The translations under genes were made by a program, and so were the position numbers. Source: Marthasterias glacialis (taxonomy: Eukaryota; Echinodermata; Asteroidea; Forcipulatida; Asteriidae). Taken from it: 64,000 bases of DNA. Shown piece by piece: positions 36,101 to 40,034 of this stretch. The stretch is taken from positions 10,274,141 through 10,338,140 of the forward strand of contig OU452221.1 in NCBI GenBank assembly GCA_911728455.2, read 5' to 3'. Position 1 is the stretch's first letter. Each line of letters starts with the position of its first letter. The notes under the pieces were generated by a model, which was given only the letters and a program-made list of their open reading frames with translations, was not told the origin of the DNA and did no database searches.

Positions 36101-37275
36101 TAAAGACATCGGTCAGAGTTGGGTGGAGTCTGTAGTGCAGAGCTTCTCGTTTGGGCAATGATGAGGTCTTCATGGTGCTACACTTGTACGCATGTTCAAA
36201 ATGAAGGAACACTAGTTAGACTTATTCGGCATAGGATTAAGCTTGTTAAAAACTTGATAAAGATACAAAATTTAGCACTGTACTGTACAGGTGTTTCAAA
36301 ACGACTTATACTTCTTTAAGTGTAATAGCAGCGTTCCTCTCTCAGTTTTCATTCTATGCCAGTATTGATGATTTAATGCTGAACTTTTTAAATGTGCAAT
36401 GGTTACATGAATGACTCATAACCATTAACCCATGTCTTTTGAATTCTACAGTGTGTGGCAAAATAACGTCACCGGAAGCAACAGGGATAGCAAGAGGATC
36501 TACTAACGCTAATGATAACGACGACGAAGACCAGACCTACCGCATTGTTGGAGGTACTACTGCCAAGATGGGATCTTCACCTTGGGTTGCCCGAATCTGG
36601 CTGACCAAAGACCGCTCACACTACTGTGGTGGGGCACTGATCAACCGCTTCTGGGTTCTTACAGGAGCTCACTGTATTACCGAATACTCGGTGACCAAGG
36701 CCGACATCAAGATCAGGCTGGGTGACCACGATATCTACTCAACAGAGGAAAACGAGAAACTTCTTGGAGTGCAGCACATCAAAGTGCACGAGGACTTCAT
36801 CGCGGAGGACTACGATAGTGATATAGCCCTGATCAAGCTTGACCAACCCGTGGAGGAATTTAACGATTACCTCCGTCCGGTTTGCCTTCCCTGTAAGGCC
36901 TTGGCCAGAGAGCTCCTGGTATCTGGGAAGAAGGGTAATGTCGTGGGTTGGGGCAGACTGGTTGAAGGTGACAATGCACCCTATCCGCGTTTCCTTAAGG
37001 AGATAACAGTACCGGTAGTTGGACAACGGAAATGCAAAGCCTCTACTGATTATCTTGTCACTGACAACATGTTCTGCGCTGGTTATAAGAAGAAAACAGC
37101 AGATGCATGTCGAGGCGATAGCGGAGGACCATTTTCCATACAGCATGAGGGTAGATGGTATCAGCTTGGTATTGTTAGCTGGGGAGAGGGGTGTGGCAGA
37201 CAAGGGAACTATGGTTTTTATACCAGACTCGTTAAGTTTCTTAAGTGGATAAATCAGTATGTAGAAGAACATTAA
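42..37275 (+). CDS. Multi-exon gene: YWTD propeller / EGF / Ig / trypsin-like serine protease mosaic protein (5' partial)
   Basis: Seventeen exons can be joined with matching phases: 42-189, 1467-1580, 2127-2390, 3001-3154, 4032-4163, 7705-7822, 8126-8282, 8623-8748, 9721-9969, 10456-10615, 11159-11289, 12583-12849, 13439-13561, 16036-16191, 17678-17812, 18843-19148 and 36452-37275. They total 3564 nt, 1187 residues plus stop. Domain order is propeller end, EGF, YWTD propeller (about 274 aa), EGF, YWTD propeller (about 269 aa), EGF, Ig, Ig, S1 protease. LDL-receptor-type propellers normally occur in endocytic or signalling receptors, and S1 proteases of this form are secreted zymogens. I see no transmembrane segment before the stop, so the C-terminal protease is probably extracellular. 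The N-terminus, with any signal peptide, lies upstream of the window. Exon modelling is by eye; individual boundaries could shift, but the reading frame closing across all 17 exons is strong support. The substrate and biological role are not known from the sequence. Confidence 0.88.
190..1466 (+). other. Intron with low-complexity sequence and a degenerate internal duplication
   Basis: No coding exon is seen. A-rich tracts lie near 253-280 and a TTTG/TTTA-rich low-complexity block near 795-950. Two similar segments containing GATTGGTCTTG and AAGGTCATTATGGCT-like words lie at about 963-1050 and 1083-1182, suggesting an old tandem duplication or fragments of a dispersed repeat. Open frames across the T-rich block are composition artefacts. 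Confidence 0.6.
1467..1580 (+). CDS. EGF-like exon
   Basis: The acceptor TAATATGCAG ends at 1466 and the donor GTATAT begins at 1581. This 114 nt phase 1-1 exon encodes one EGF-like module with six cysteines in the order GCDTNPC, FLC, YSCLC, GTC. It directly follows the propeller end, as in LDL-receptor family proteins, where an EGF packs against each propeller. Confidence 0.88.
2127..2390 (+). CDS. Propeller 2, first exon
   Basis: The acceptor CATCCAG ends at 2126. The donor is probably GTAACC at 2391; an in-frame alternative GTGAAG at 2379 would remove four codons. The 264 nt phase 1-1 exon opens with [15 protein letters not shown] and includes [19 protein letters not shown], a blade of an LDL-receptor-type propeller with FYS in place of YWT. 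An acceptor at 2140 is excluded because it breaks the phase. Confidence 0.82.
3001..3154 (+). CDS. Propeller 2, canonical YWTD exon
   Basis: The acceptor ATACTACAG ends at 3000 and the donor GTACAG begins at 3155. The exon is 154 nt, phase 1 to phase 2. The translation contains [18 protein letters not shown] followed by [15 protein letters not shown], a textbook YWTD blade (LYWTD, then I.V...DG..R..L). Confidence 0.92.
3203..3314. repeat. Octamer microsatellite (GTTCACAT)n
   Basis: About 13 nearly perfect copies of an 8 bp unit GTTCACAT lie only about 50 bp downstream of the splice donor at 3155. The unit contains ACATGT-like palindromic overlap. It creates spurious [12 protein letters not shown] open frames. 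Confidence 0.9.
3592..3755. repeat. Probable dispersed repeat with inverted GGCGTAGCC / GGCCACGCC ends
   Basis: The segment starts with GCGGCGTAGCCACGGGGGG, has a G-run and CACGTGCCCCC, and ends with AGGCCACGCCGATGAAGC. The ends are roughly inverted. This looks like a small interspersed element; the family is not assigned. Confidence 0.4.
4032..4163 (+). CDS. Propeller 2, YWTD-type exon
   Basis: The acceptor TTTTCAAG ends at 4031 and the donor GTGAGT begins at 4164. The 132 nt exon is phase 2-2. The translation [19 protein letters not shown] then DGSNRVVIV matches the YWTD blade signature (YW.D.G....IERA.LDGS.R..IV), with FWS replacing YWT. Confidence 0.9.
4313..4730. mobile_element. Fold-back (TIR) element with candidate 7 bp target duplication
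   Basis: Terminal arms of about 115 bp are inverted copies: the left arm starts TAGCCTTTCGTCAAGGCC and the right arm ends GGCCTTGACGAAAGGCTA. ACTGTTT flanks the element at 4306-4312 and 4731-4737, consistent with a target-site duplication. There is no transposase inside, so it is non-autonomous. The superfamily is not assigned. Confidence 0.65.
5275..5745. repeat. Degenerate tandem repeat of a GATGTCGTCATC / GAGATAA motif
   Basis: Words such as GATGTCGTCATCCTGAGAT recur many times in both orientations, with spacing of roughly 30-45 bp. Many units are partly palindromic (GATGACGACATC). A related block lies at about 60375-60520. No protein coding is supported. Confidence 0.75.
5966..6190. repeat. 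TGTCCGACAAACCATTA repeats with a terminal hairpin
   Basis: Short degenerate repeats of ACCATTATGTCCGAC fill the segment. The last part, 6089-6176, folds back on itself with arms of about 30 bp (AACCATTATGTCCGACC against its reverse complement). It borders the minisatellite that follows. Confidence 0.7.
6195..7440. repeat. 20 bp minisatellite carrying the E-box CACGTG in nearly every unit
   Basis: About 60 units of GTTTCTCTTTCACGTGGA plus GT are arranged head to tail, with 19-22 bp variants (TAGTG or AAGTG linkers, truncated TTTTCACG units). A higher-order unit of 217 bp is visible: the same variant order restarts at 6241, 6458 and 6675. Open frames of up to 186 codons here simply read the repeat. 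Confidence 0.95.
7455..7605. repeat. Inverted block of the same CACGTG minisatellite
   Basis: Units CCACGTGAAAGAGAAACAC lie in the opposite orientation to 6195-7440, separated by about 15 bp of unrelated sequence. The two blocks therefore form a long inverted repeat. Confidence 0.9.
7705..7822 (+). CDS. Propeller 2 exon
   Basis: The acceptor TGGTTGTAG ends at 7704 and the donor GTACAG begins at 7823. The exon is 118 nt, phase 2 to phase 0. Translation: [18 protein letters not shown], then FTGMDLYK. It is a blade with LYFAE in the YWTD position, and its frame joins the exons on both sides. Confidence 0.85.
8126..8282 (+). CDS. Propeller 2, last exon
   Basis: The acceptor ATATTAAG ends at 8125. 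The donor that keeps the frame is the weak GTTCGT at 8283. The 157 nt exon runs from phase 0 to phase 1 and encodes [20 protein letters not shown] and then [15 protein letters not shown], the closing blade before EGF. The acceptor is pyrimidine-poor and the donor non-consensus, so the 3' boundary is less certain than the others. Confidence 0.75.
8623..8748 (+). CDS. EGF-like exon after propeller 2
   Basis: The acceptor CTCAAATAG ends at 8622 and the donor GTAAAT begins at 8749. This 126 nt phase 1-1 exon encodes an EGF module: [16 protein letters not shown], then [18 protein letters not shown]. The first asparagine codon is split across the intron, which supports the donor chosen at 8283. Confidence 0.88.
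8749..9720 (+). other. Intron, no recognisable gene
   Basis: It contains A/T-rich tracts and an odd segment at 9290-9430 in which GGGACRTCGCTAA and AGTCCA-type words recur. Open frames here have no family resemblance. I see no RNA gene. Confidence 0.5.
9721..9969 (+). CDS. Propeller 3, first exon
   Basis: The acceptor ATAATATAG ends at 9720 and the donor GTATTT begins at 9970. The 249 nt phase 1-1 exon has a blade [17 protein letters not shown] followed by [18 protein letters not shown] and HGGNQEVIV, a clear YWTD repeat (YWSD). Confidence 0.92.
10456..10615 (+). CDS. Propeller 3, YWTD exon
   Basis: The acceptor GTTTTTCAG ends at 10455 and the donor GTAGGT begins at 10616. The exon is 160 nt, phase 1 to phase 2. 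Translation: [17 protein letters not shown], then [20 protein letters not shown]. The donor is followed within a few bases by long T and G homopolymer runs (10619-10663). Confidence 0.92.
11159..11289 (+). CDS. Propeller 3 exon
   Basis: The acceptor GTTGTTGAAG ends at 11158, after a GTT-rich tract, and the donor GTAAGG begins at 11290. The exon is 131 nt, phase 2 to phase 1. Translation: [20 protein letters not shown], then [10 protein letters not shown], a YWTD-type blade (LLWTRWG). Confidence 0.9.
11971..12340 (-). mobile_element. TIR element, CAGGGCTCGAAATT family (copy A, decayed)
   Basis: The ends resemble GAGCTCAAATTTTACACTGG at 11976 and the inverted ATTCAAACCCTG at 12340. The interior (CATTTTGATTCTGGTC, CCTGTGGTCTTGTGG) is the reverse complement of the better-preserved copy at 41301-41673. 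It is non-autonomous and sits in an intron. CAG-starting ends recall hAT elements, but the superfamily is an inference. Confidence 0.6.
12583..12849 (+). CDS. Propeller 3, last exon with two YWTD blades
   Basis: The acceptor TGTTTCGCAG ends at 12582 and the donor GTAAGT begins at 12850. The exon is 267 nt, phase 1-1. Translation: [26 protein letters not shown], then [17 protein letters not shown] and [12 protein letters not shown] followed by IFWTD is the usual closing strand of an LDL-receptor propeller. Confidence 0.93.
13439..13561 (+). CDS. EGF-like exon after propeller 3
   Basis: The acceptor TTTTCACAG ends at 13438 and the donor GTGAGT begins at 13562. The 123 nt phase 1-1 exon encodes [18 protein letters not shown], then [10 protein letters not shown] and GGC: the NNGGCS..CL pattern typical of EGF modules that follow YWTD propellers. 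Confidence 0.93.
13789..13994. mobile_element. Long hairpin (fold-back) of about 206 bp
   Basis: Arms of about 95 bp are reverse complements with few mismatches: the left arm starts ACCATCTGATTTGATGAAAT and the right arm ends ATTTCATCAAATCAGATGGT. The loop is about 15-20 bp. It is probably a MITE-like element; it abuts the 3' end of the LINE remnant that follows. Confidence 0.75.
14010..15530 (-). pseudogene. Decayed non-LTR retrotransposon (LINE) reverse transcriptase
   Basis: Read on the minus strand, fragments in several frames resemble a LINE ORF2. They include a linker ([11 protein letters not shown] / [13 protein letters not shown]), RT blocks [17 protein letters not shown] and [21 protein letters not shown], the catalytic FADD at 14662-14651 followed at once by a stop, and the C-terminal thumb [14 protein letters not shown] and [17 protein letters not shown]. 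It ends near [14 protein letters not shown]. Frameshifts and stops make it inactive, and no endonuclease region is seen, so it is 5' truncated. The clade is not assigned. Confidence 0.88.
15680..15900. repeat. Possible SINE-like dispersed repeat
   Basis: The segment contains GCAGGATTCAAACCGAGGTC, whose reverse complement resembles a tRNA B box (GGTTTGAATCC), and a GAGGTGGAAGGCGAGG tail. The composition differs from the flanking intron. A tRNA-derived origin is an inference; no complete tRNA fold was found. Confidence 0.35.
16036..16191 (+). CDS. Ig domain 1, first half
   Basis: The acceptor CTATTAACAG ends at 16035 and the donor GTGAGA begins at 16192. This 156 nt phase 1-1 exon encodes [18 protein letters not shown], then [15 protein letters not shown]: the B-strand Cys and C-strand Trp of an I-set Ig domain, which is split by a phase-1 intron. 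Confidence 0.9.
16715..17030 (+). repeat. Dispersed repeat, copy 1 (inverted copy at 38283-38640)
   Basis: Shared words with the reverse complement of 38283-38640 include AACCATGTAACC, GAGTGACCTTGTACATTCCA, GGCAGGCAAGATAC and TGACATCACAGGT, in the same order across about 300 bp. No coding function is apparent. Confidence 0.75.
17294..17407. mobile_element. Near-perfect 50 bp-arm hairpin
   Basis: TGGGAGACTTTTGAGAC begins the left arm and GTCTCAAAAGTCTCCCA ends the right arm. The interior GCGGGCGCCCCAG pairs with CTGGGGCGCCCGC. Arms are about 50 bp with very few mismatches and the loop is about 14 bp. It could be a miniature inverted-repeat element or, less likely, a small-RNA hairpin. Confidence 0.85.
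17445..17562. mobile_element. Short TIR element, AGACCGATCC family (copy 1)
   Basis: The ends AGACCGATCCTATAAGCCCC and GGGGCTTAATGGATCGGTCT are inverted. The same end sequence bounds the larger element at 40121-40505. It is non-autonomous and about 118 bp. Confidence 0.7.
17678..17812 (+). CDS. Ig domain 1, second half
   Basis: The acceptor TTTTCTCCAG ends at 17677 and the donor GTAAGT begins at 17813. The 135 nt phase 1-1 exon encodes [19 protein letters not shown], then [12 protein letters not shown]: the E-F strands and the D.G.YTC motif carrying the second Ig cysteine. Confidence 0.92.
17997..18742. mobile_element. Non-autonomous TIR transposon with 8 bp target duplication
   Basis: The ends TAGCCTTGATTTCAAGGCT and AGCCTTGAAATCAAGGCTA are inverted over about 55-60 bp (through GCTTACTGAACATAACCCCA). 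TACAGTAC lies immediately outside both ends (17989-17996 and 18743-18750). An 8 bp duplication is usual for hAT elements. No transposase frame lies inside the 746 bp. Confidence 0.82.
18843..19148 (+). CDS. Ig domain 2
   Basis: The acceptor GGGTACCACAG ends at 18842 and the donor GTAAGT begins at 19149. The 306 nt phase 1-1 exon holds a whole Ig domain: [20 protein letters not shown], then [20 protein letters not shown]-strand Cys, C-strand Trp and the DSGTYTC motif are all present. It is followed by the 17.3 kb final intron. Confidence 0.93.
19149..19880 (+). other. Start of the last intron, unique sequence before the satellite
   Basis: About 730 bp follow the Ig 2 donor. I see no exon, RNA gene or clear repeat. 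Open frames are short and unlike any family I recognise. Confidence 0.5.
19880..35930. repeat. About 16 kb satellite of 59-60 bp monomers inside the last intron
   Basis: Roughly 265-270 head-to-tail monomers, estimated by length. A typical unit contains AAACAGCAAGGCTCACCCC, TTGCAATTTTGGC and TAAAATTACATGAAA, then ACTTCAAAAGGAA (60 bp form) or ATGTCAAAGAAA / ATGTCAAAGGAA (59 bp forms). Further variants are AACCACAAGG, CTTACCAGCTTG and TTGCAATGTTGG. The flanks (19880-20600 and 35690-35915) are degenerate and carry GGAATGAACAGC in place of GGAACAAACAGC. Block duplications with offsets of 1250, 3461 and about 1125 bp are visible. The 60 bp unit is a multiple of three, so frames stay open on both strands ([19 protein letters not shown] and [18 protein letters not shown]), but 59 bp units break them; this is not coding. 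Confidence 0.97.
35931..36451 (+). other. End of the last intron, between satellite and protease exon
   Basis: This is unique AT-rich sequence with no supportable exon. It ends in the acceptor GAATTCTACAG at 36451. Confidence 0.5.
36452..37275 (+). CDS. Terminal exon: trypsin-like S1 serine protease domain
   Basis: A single 824 nt exon (phase 1 start) encodes a linker, the protease and the stop TAA. The linker is acidic ([11 protein letters not shown]) and precedes IVGG, the zymogen cleavage site after arginine. Catalytic residues are visible: His in LTGAHC, Asp in DSDIALIKL, Ser in [16 protein letters not shown] places Asp at position 189 (chymotrypsin numbering), predicting cleavage after Arg/Lys; SWGEGCG supports an open S1 pocket. 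The VCGK cysteine before the linker and the cysteine in RPVCLP probably form the disulfide that keeps the heavy chain attached after activation, as in clotting-type proteases. An extra cysteine lies in LPCKA. The intact triad suggests an active enzyme. The 5' boundary is fixed by phase with the Ig 2 exon, although that exon lies 17 kb away. Confidence 0.95.
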
Positions 37276-37286
37276 TCATCAAAGGA

Positions 37287-37801
37287 AATAAAAAATAAGC
37301 ATCAGTTTTCTTTGAAGACAAGACTTCGGGGCGGGGGGGGGGGGGGGATAATGTTTCAGTCTAAAAACTTACAAGTTATCAAGTTCATGCCATCACCAAT
37401 CCTCTGCCTGGACACTGTCAGTGTAGAGAAAGTAGCTTTTAAAAACACCTAAAAAGACCACAGCTTATTTTGGTTGTTGCAGTCAAAATATGCCTAATAT
37501 GAACTGGTACAAAATCCCTGAGAGAACGTAAGGTTCTAGTGTATAATTATTGAAAACAAGGGGATGGGAATGAATTTACTCTGCCAAAACCATAAGGTTT
37601 TTTCCCATCAAATATTTACTGGCTGCTATTTCCCAGCAGGATTTTTCAGACGACGTGCTGAGCATTGTAAGCAGCATTAAATCAAAGAAAGGTTGTTATT
37701 CGCAAAACTTTTGTCCCAAGGTCTGTCATTACAAAATCAGTAATGAAGTCATGTTAATGTAGTACAACTGGTGAAGCATTCCATCTTTAGTTGTAAATAA
37801 A
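37287..37801 (+). promoter_or_regulatory. Candidate polyadenylation signals of the protease gene
   Basis: AATAAA occurs at 37287-37292, only 12 bp after the stop, and again at 37796-37801, which would give a 3' UTR of about 0.5 kb. The second is the more usual spacing. A G-run of about 14-15 bases lies between them, near 37333-37348. Confidence 0.45.
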
Positions 37802-38282
37802 AGATCATAACATTTGAGAGATTTTGCTATTTTTTATACTTTTTTTATTAATACTATAAATTGTTCTTAAAAAACAATTTTCACTCTATTTTACATGGAC
37901 AATCATTATGCATTATATCGCATGAGTTTTTCATGTACATGTTTTTATTTAACAATCATTATAGTATACAAGTAATCGAGAGTTGAACGAGAGTCGAACA
38001 TTTTGTTGTGAAATTACCAACAAAACTCTATTATTATTAGTACAAAAATATGTGATTAACATAAGCACAAAAAGTTTGCATTAAAGTTATTTAACTGACC
38101 TTAGCCAGTAGTTTGTAGTTCAAAATGTACTTTATTTTGTTTGTCGTCTTCTTTTTTTTTTTGCATTGCAAAACACATGTACATGTATTGACCCCTCGCA
38201 GGCACGTCACACACGTTGACTTTGCCACGTTCGCCATTTTGGTAATCAACAGGCAAGCATGTAAATGCTGTGTCACCTAAAA
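37802..38282. other. Intergenic, nothing recognised
   Basis: AT-rich sequence between the protease gene 3' end and a dispersed repeat. No gene, RNA or clear element is seen. Confidence 0.45.
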
Positions 38283-38640
38283 TTCACAGTACACTGTATA
38301 GACCATGTGACCTGTGACATCACATGTTCACAAAAGGAGCCGCAGAGCCTGGACTTCCTGCAGGCAAGATTTGTACATAGTCCAATGGAAGAACACATAA
38401 AATCTAGTATTTCATGGAGATTGCACAGTCTGATTTTTATCAACTTTTAATATGAAGAGAGGGGGCAAATCTTCAAACTTGTTCAGCTGTTATTTTTATA
38501 ATTCTTGAATTTATGTGGAAATCATGACACAAAATGTAAAATTTCCCATGCGACCAGAGTAGTATCTTGCCTGCCAGAAAGTCCCTGGAATGTACAAGGT
38601 CACTCTATTTGTAAACAAAGGTTACATGGTTTATAACACA
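38283..38640 (-). repeat. Dispersed repeat, copy 2 (inverted relative to 16715-17030)
   Basis: Read on the minus strand it matches copy 1 through GTTTACAAATAGAGTGACC, TGTACATTCCAGGGAC, GGCAGGCAAGATAC and the distal GATGTCACAGGTCAC. It is full length relative to copy 1, with indels. Confidence 0.75.
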
Positions 38641-38644
38641 AAAG

Positions 38645-39096
38645 GGCCTTTTCCCACTCCGAAAAATCTCCCATTGGACACGGGTCCGATCAATGTAAGT
38701 TTGACTGACCTTTTCACACTACAACATTTCAATCCGGCGTTGACCCGTGTAGAGTGCTAGATCCACGTAGAAGCCAACCCTGGTCAGGAGGTGGGTTGAG
38801 AGCTCTCAATCCGTGTCAAATTCCAACACGTGTCAAAAGCTGTAGTGTGAACACTCCGGGGTTCATTTTCAATGAACTGGGATTTTTCTGCTTGGATCCG
38901 TGTAGGACCCTGGCAGTGTGAAGCGATCACACAATAAACTGGTGTATAGTTACATGTGTAACCCACAAGCTGATTTTGCACAGAGCTAGTGTAAGAGGAG
39001 AGCGGATTTGAAATGCAATGAAATTTTACCGAGTCAACACGGAGTTGACCTGTGTAGATTTCAACACGGATTGGACATTGGTAGTGTGAAAAGGCC
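38645..39096. mobile_element. TIR element with GGCCTTTTCACACT ends
   Basis: The left end GGCCTTTTCCCACT and right end AGTGTGAAAAGGCC are inverted. The interior has several TTTTCACACTAC-like and CCGTGT words. It is 452 bp without a transposase frame. No convincing target duplication was found. Confidence 0.6.
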
Positions 39097-39868
39097 TGTT
39101 GACTACCAAAATGGTGCAACCAAGGTTGTGGTGACGATGAATTTGCTCAGTATCGAGTTTTAAGTTTTATAAAACTTGATGCTCAGTGAAGACAGAGGAT
39201 TAAGATAATCAATTCATACAGGCCACCAACAAAAAAACCTGCTTAACTATCATTCTCATTGTTGGCCTTGAATCTGAAAGCTTAGAAATGAAAGAAAGTC
39301 ACATCCTACTTTACCTCTATATCGGCCTTACAAAACTTTTATCCTTAAAATTGTTCCGCGGAAAGGAAGGGGCAGGGGGTGTGGGGGGAGGGGCTAATAG
39401 CTCTGGTGCTCTAGTACCTGCCTTGGTGCCCCATGCGATGTTCTTCATTGGGGCCCTGGAGGAATTGTCACCACTTCAACAAGTTTGGATGGGATTTTAG
39501 TCATCATTGATCTGGGGCAATGGCAAACTTGAACAACTTGGACAAAAACGTAGACCTAGAGAGGGTTTTCAACCTTCATTAAAGCAAACTTTTTGAACAT
39601 AAAAAAGGATACTCCAGCGCATAAACAAAATACAGTAGTCATGGAGACAAATAGACAGCTATGACGACATAAAAATTTGATGTATTTTCATGTAATATGT
39701 ACATGTAGTGTTCTTCCAGACACAATCCTGCAGCAGATGAGGCTTCATCCTCGACACCTTTCTAGGAACTTGCATAAGTTTACAATGACTTCAAAGAAGT
39801 AATATGTAAGAAATAACCTCTTTTCCCACGGAAATCATGAAGAAAATGACAAAATGTTCTTTTCTGCG

Positions 39869-40034
39869 TCATGTACCTTCCTGTTGTCTTGTGTTTGTTT
39901 CCTGTGAGTTCATGTCACTGGTCCTCTTCATAGGGGGGCCAAACAGCTCCATTGTCTGTATGGTCAAATTGACAAAGTCCAAGAACGATCCCACTGCCAC
40001 TCGCAACAATCTTGCTTCCGATGCAGAAAATGCC
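39869..40034 (-). CDS. PCC1: PCC1 exon 3 (terminal)
   Basis: On the minus strand the acceptor TTTTCTATTGCAG ends at 40035. The exon completes a split valine codon, encodes AFSASEARLLRVAVGSFLDF and the helix to GPPMKRTSD, and stops at TGA (39871-39869). The first base fits the phase-2 end of exon 2. Confidence 0.92.

Noticed and set aside
36739..37272. 177-codon minus-strand frame opposite the protease exon
   Set aside because: It is an antisense shadow of the trypsin domain; the plus strand carries the clear family motifs.
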